A stretch of 20,656 bases of DNA from Reclinomonas americana ATCC 50394 (lineage: Eukaryota; Jakobida; Jakobea; Jakobida), in contig PS015513.1 of assembly GCA_048213135.1 (NCBI GenBank), positions 66,450 through 87,105 on the forward strand, in the 5' to 3' direction. Made by a program: the position numbers and the translations under genes. This document shows, piece after piece, positions 18,531 to 20,656 of the stretch. Each line of letters opens with the position of its first letter. The stretch's first letter is position 1. Below the pieces are notes generated by a model. It saw nothing but the letters and a program-made list of their open reading frames with translations. It did no database searches and had not been told where the DNA came from.

Positions 18531-20624
18531 TCACACCTTGTAGTACGCTCCCATTCCCTGCGTATCGTCGTGCTCTACCTTGGCTTGGGCCATGGACCGC
18601 TTGCTGCCCGACCGTCGCCGACGCCGGCACCACCACTTATCCCAACATGATGCCGAGATCTGCTGCACGTCGCCGCTGTCGCCGCGGTGCAACAGGGAGG
18701 TGGCCGAGTGCGTGCGACCCGAGGCCGTGTCGTCAAACGGGTCGCCGCTCGACTCGCCGTCATCGTCTCGCGTGAAGCTGTGCGGGCAGATGCGACGGCC
18801 GATTCCACGCACCAGATCGGTGAAGAGAGTGCGGCCGACTCGTCGCACACCGCGTCGGCTGCGATGCAAACCGCGACCCTCGCTCTTCAGCTGGTACACC
18901 AAGCGGTTGCAGTGTTGCGAGAGGCGGAAGCGCGGATACAGATCGCTCTGCATGCTCACGTAGACGTGCCGCTGAGCCTCGTCAAATGTGCGCGCATGTG
19001 TCCGTTTCTGCGCAAAGTCTTCCACAATGGCCGATCGCAGCACGTCTGCCCATGGGACGCAAGTGAGCAACTCAAGTCGCTGGAGACAGATGATGTGGTG
19101 TGCACGCGTACCTGAAATGTTGATCTCTCGCATCGACCCGTCGGCAATGAACCTGTCGAAAATGCTCTGCGCCAGCCCCTCCCACGCCGGTGTGCCCTCT
19201 CTTCGGTGCAATTCGTCGACCTACACATACACACACACTCCCAGCATGAATCGACGAGCCACAATGTGGGTGTGCGGCGCCGCAGACGCAACAGCCAAGT
19301 AAAACATCAAGTTCTCCTCGGCATACGATTCTTCGAGGTAGGCCTCTGTGGACACACACCCCGTGGTGAGAAAACACACATGAGAAAGAGAGAGAGAGAG
19401 CGAGAGAGGGAGAGAGAGGGAGAGAGAGAGGGAGAGAGACGAATGGAGAGAGAGAGGAGGGGTGCTCGTGGAGGGAGAAAACACGCACCGAAATAAAAGA
19501 GACCGAGTGGGTCGCGAATGAGGTCCTTGACTTGCTTTGGTAATACCTGCACGGGGGTGAGTGAGTGTGTGACTTGCAGGTGAGAACAGCCATGCAGCAG
19601 ACCGTGGTCTCTGTGAGTCCAAACACCAGAGCAATTGCCAGACCTGCAACAATCGAAGGGTGAGGACAAGGACCTGAGCTTACCCTTCTTGTCTCTTTCT
19701 ACTCCTCCTCCCTTCCATGTCCCCTCCTCTTTCTCTCCTTGCGCTATCCCCTCTAATCGTCTCTCTTCCGCTTTTCCCTCCTCTCTGTCAGATTTCAAAG
19801 GACATATAGCACTCACCGCTGAGGCCCTTCGAGACAACGGCAAACCACACCAACACGTTGGTGGCCGACGTGGCATCGACCGAGTCCATCAGGCGGTACG
19901 CCAGTGGGAACACCCAAAACGCCACAAAGAGCACAATGTACCTGCTCCATCGGTGAGCATCACGACACGGACAAACGTGACTGGCCACCACGCCGCAACG
20001 CAACACAATGGTCTGCTTCTTGGCGCGGATGGTGGCCAGGTACACAGATGGCGGAATGGAGCCGAGATTGGGTGAGCCGCGGAGAATCATGGACATGCGC
20101 ATGGCCGGCTGATCGCCGTTGCGTCGCGAGGCCACTGCAGCAGAATGATTGTAAAAATAAGCAACGCAGGCGATAAGGAATAGATACACTGCTGGAGCAC
20201 GCAACGTGAAGTGCGGTTCGCGGCGCCCTCGAGAATGTGCTGCTCAAAACCGTCAGAAGCAAGAACAAGGAGATGAGTCGAAGAGGGCGGCGCTTGATAC
20301 TCACCGAGCGGACCATCATCCACGACGCTTCGGTGGAGTTGCGCGGTTGCTTGTTTCGGGCTGCTGTGGTGGCGGGGGCTAGAGACGCCTCGCCTCGCGG
20401 CGTCGTGACCATCTCGGACATCTCCACTGAGCGGTCGACGGCCAAGCGTGGCGTTGAGACAGGTGTCGCCGGCGCCGTCGGCGGCAGCAGCACCACGGTT
20501 GGGGGCGCAAATGTCACGGTGGCCTCGCGCCTCGGCGCCGCCGGTGATGTAGGCACGGAGGAGCTGGGATCGGTGGGACGCGGTGACATCATGGGCGACT
20601 CTGCCACGGCTCCAGTCGACAGTG
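18531..20624 (-). CDS. Seven-helix receptor-RGS fusion, 5' part outside window
   Basis: Exons in transcript order: 20624-20305, 20239-20206, 20134-20005, 19941-19817, 19643-19603, 19546-19489, 19345-19293, 19220-19112, 19045-18531; 460 residues in the window. A CAG acceptor at 20625-20627 shows that upstream exons lie outside. The first 150 residues are Pro/Ser/Thr-rich and hydrophilic, fitting a large third intracellular loop. Two membrane helices follow: IVYIVLFVAFWVFPLAY and VLVWFAVVSKGLSGLAIAL, taken as helices 6 and 7. Then an RGS domain: VKDLIRDPLGLFYFEAYLEE, SYAEENLMFYLAVDELH, IFDRFIADGSMREINIS, FDEAQRHVYVSMQSDLYPRF. RGS domains speed GTP hydrolysis by G-alpha subunits, and fusions to seven-helix domains are known from plants (AtRGS1) and protists. 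The basic C-terminal tail has an Arg run. Three donors are GTTGCG. The donor at 19602 is less sure. The receptor class resembles cAMP-receptor-like GPCRs, but only two helices are visible. Confidence 0.85.
19381..19462 (+). repeat. GA microsatellite in RGS gene intron
   Basis: Near-pure GAGA tracts with GGGAGAGA interruptions, in the 143-nt intron between the two exons that encode the start of the RGS domain. It is CT-rich in the transcribed sense, so it may act as an extended polypyrimidine tract. Confidence 0.8.
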
Positions 20625-20656
20625 CTGCGGGTGAGAGAGGGGAAAGGAGAGGGAGG

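Noticed and set aside
19800-20000. Microbial rhodopsin helices F and G, suggested by FWVFPLAY and a VVSKG lysine
   Set aside because: Spacing between the Pro and the Lys is about five residues shorter than in rhodopsins, the Lys lies early in the helix, and the pattern fits helices 6 and 7 of a cAMP-receptor-like GPCR better, in line with the RGS fusion.

Overview
The window is nuclear DNA from an intron-dense, moderately GC-rich unicellular eukaryote. This is supported by genes cut into 2 to 14 short exons, by most introns being about 56-74 nt, and by eukaryote-only products (a homeodomain protein, an RGS protein, a LAMTOR4 homologue, a TRAF-type zinc-finger protein). An N-terminal RIIa-like domain followed by EF-hands resembles the flagellar radial-spoke protein RSP7, so a flagellated protist is likely, but I cannot place the lineage. 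All exon models were built by hand from reading frame, intron phase, splice-site dinucleotides and family knowledge. There is no transcript evidence.

Layout, left to right: (1) a weakly supported minus-strand Pro/His-rich gene at 27-821; (2) about 1.15 kb with no recognisable gene; (3) a plus-strand gene at 1971-4942 joining an N-terminal homeodomain to a C-terminal PAS-like domain; (4) a minus-strand, 14-exon gene at 5281-9769 with an RIIa-like domain and four tandem paired EF-hand modules, whose intron contains the 618-base assembly gap; (5) a plus-strand LAMTOR4 homologue at 9936-10520, divergent from gene 4; (6) a minus-strand glutamine-rich protein at 10610-12661; (7) a minus-strand ADP-ribosylglycohydrolase at 12726-14162, only 64 nt upstream of gene 6; (8) a plus-strand TRAF-type zinc-finger, coiled-coil and C2HC-finger protein at 14358-18405; (9) a minus-strand gene at 18531-20624, cut by the right edge, encoding the last two membrane helices of a seven-helix receptor fused to an RGS domain.

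The genes do not form one pathway. They touch transcription (3, possibly 6), calcium or cilium function (4), lysosomal nutrient signalling (5), removal of ADP-ribose (7) and receptor or adaptor signalling (8, 9). Spacers are short, with two divergent and several convergent pairs.

The most unusual signal cuts across genes: 13 of the 44 modelled introns start with GTTGCG instead of a conventional donor. That class almost never has G as the last exon base (1 of 13), while the other introns nearly always do (28 of 31). The few long introns are long because they carry microsatellites, a 20-bp minisatellite or purine/pyrimidine tracts.
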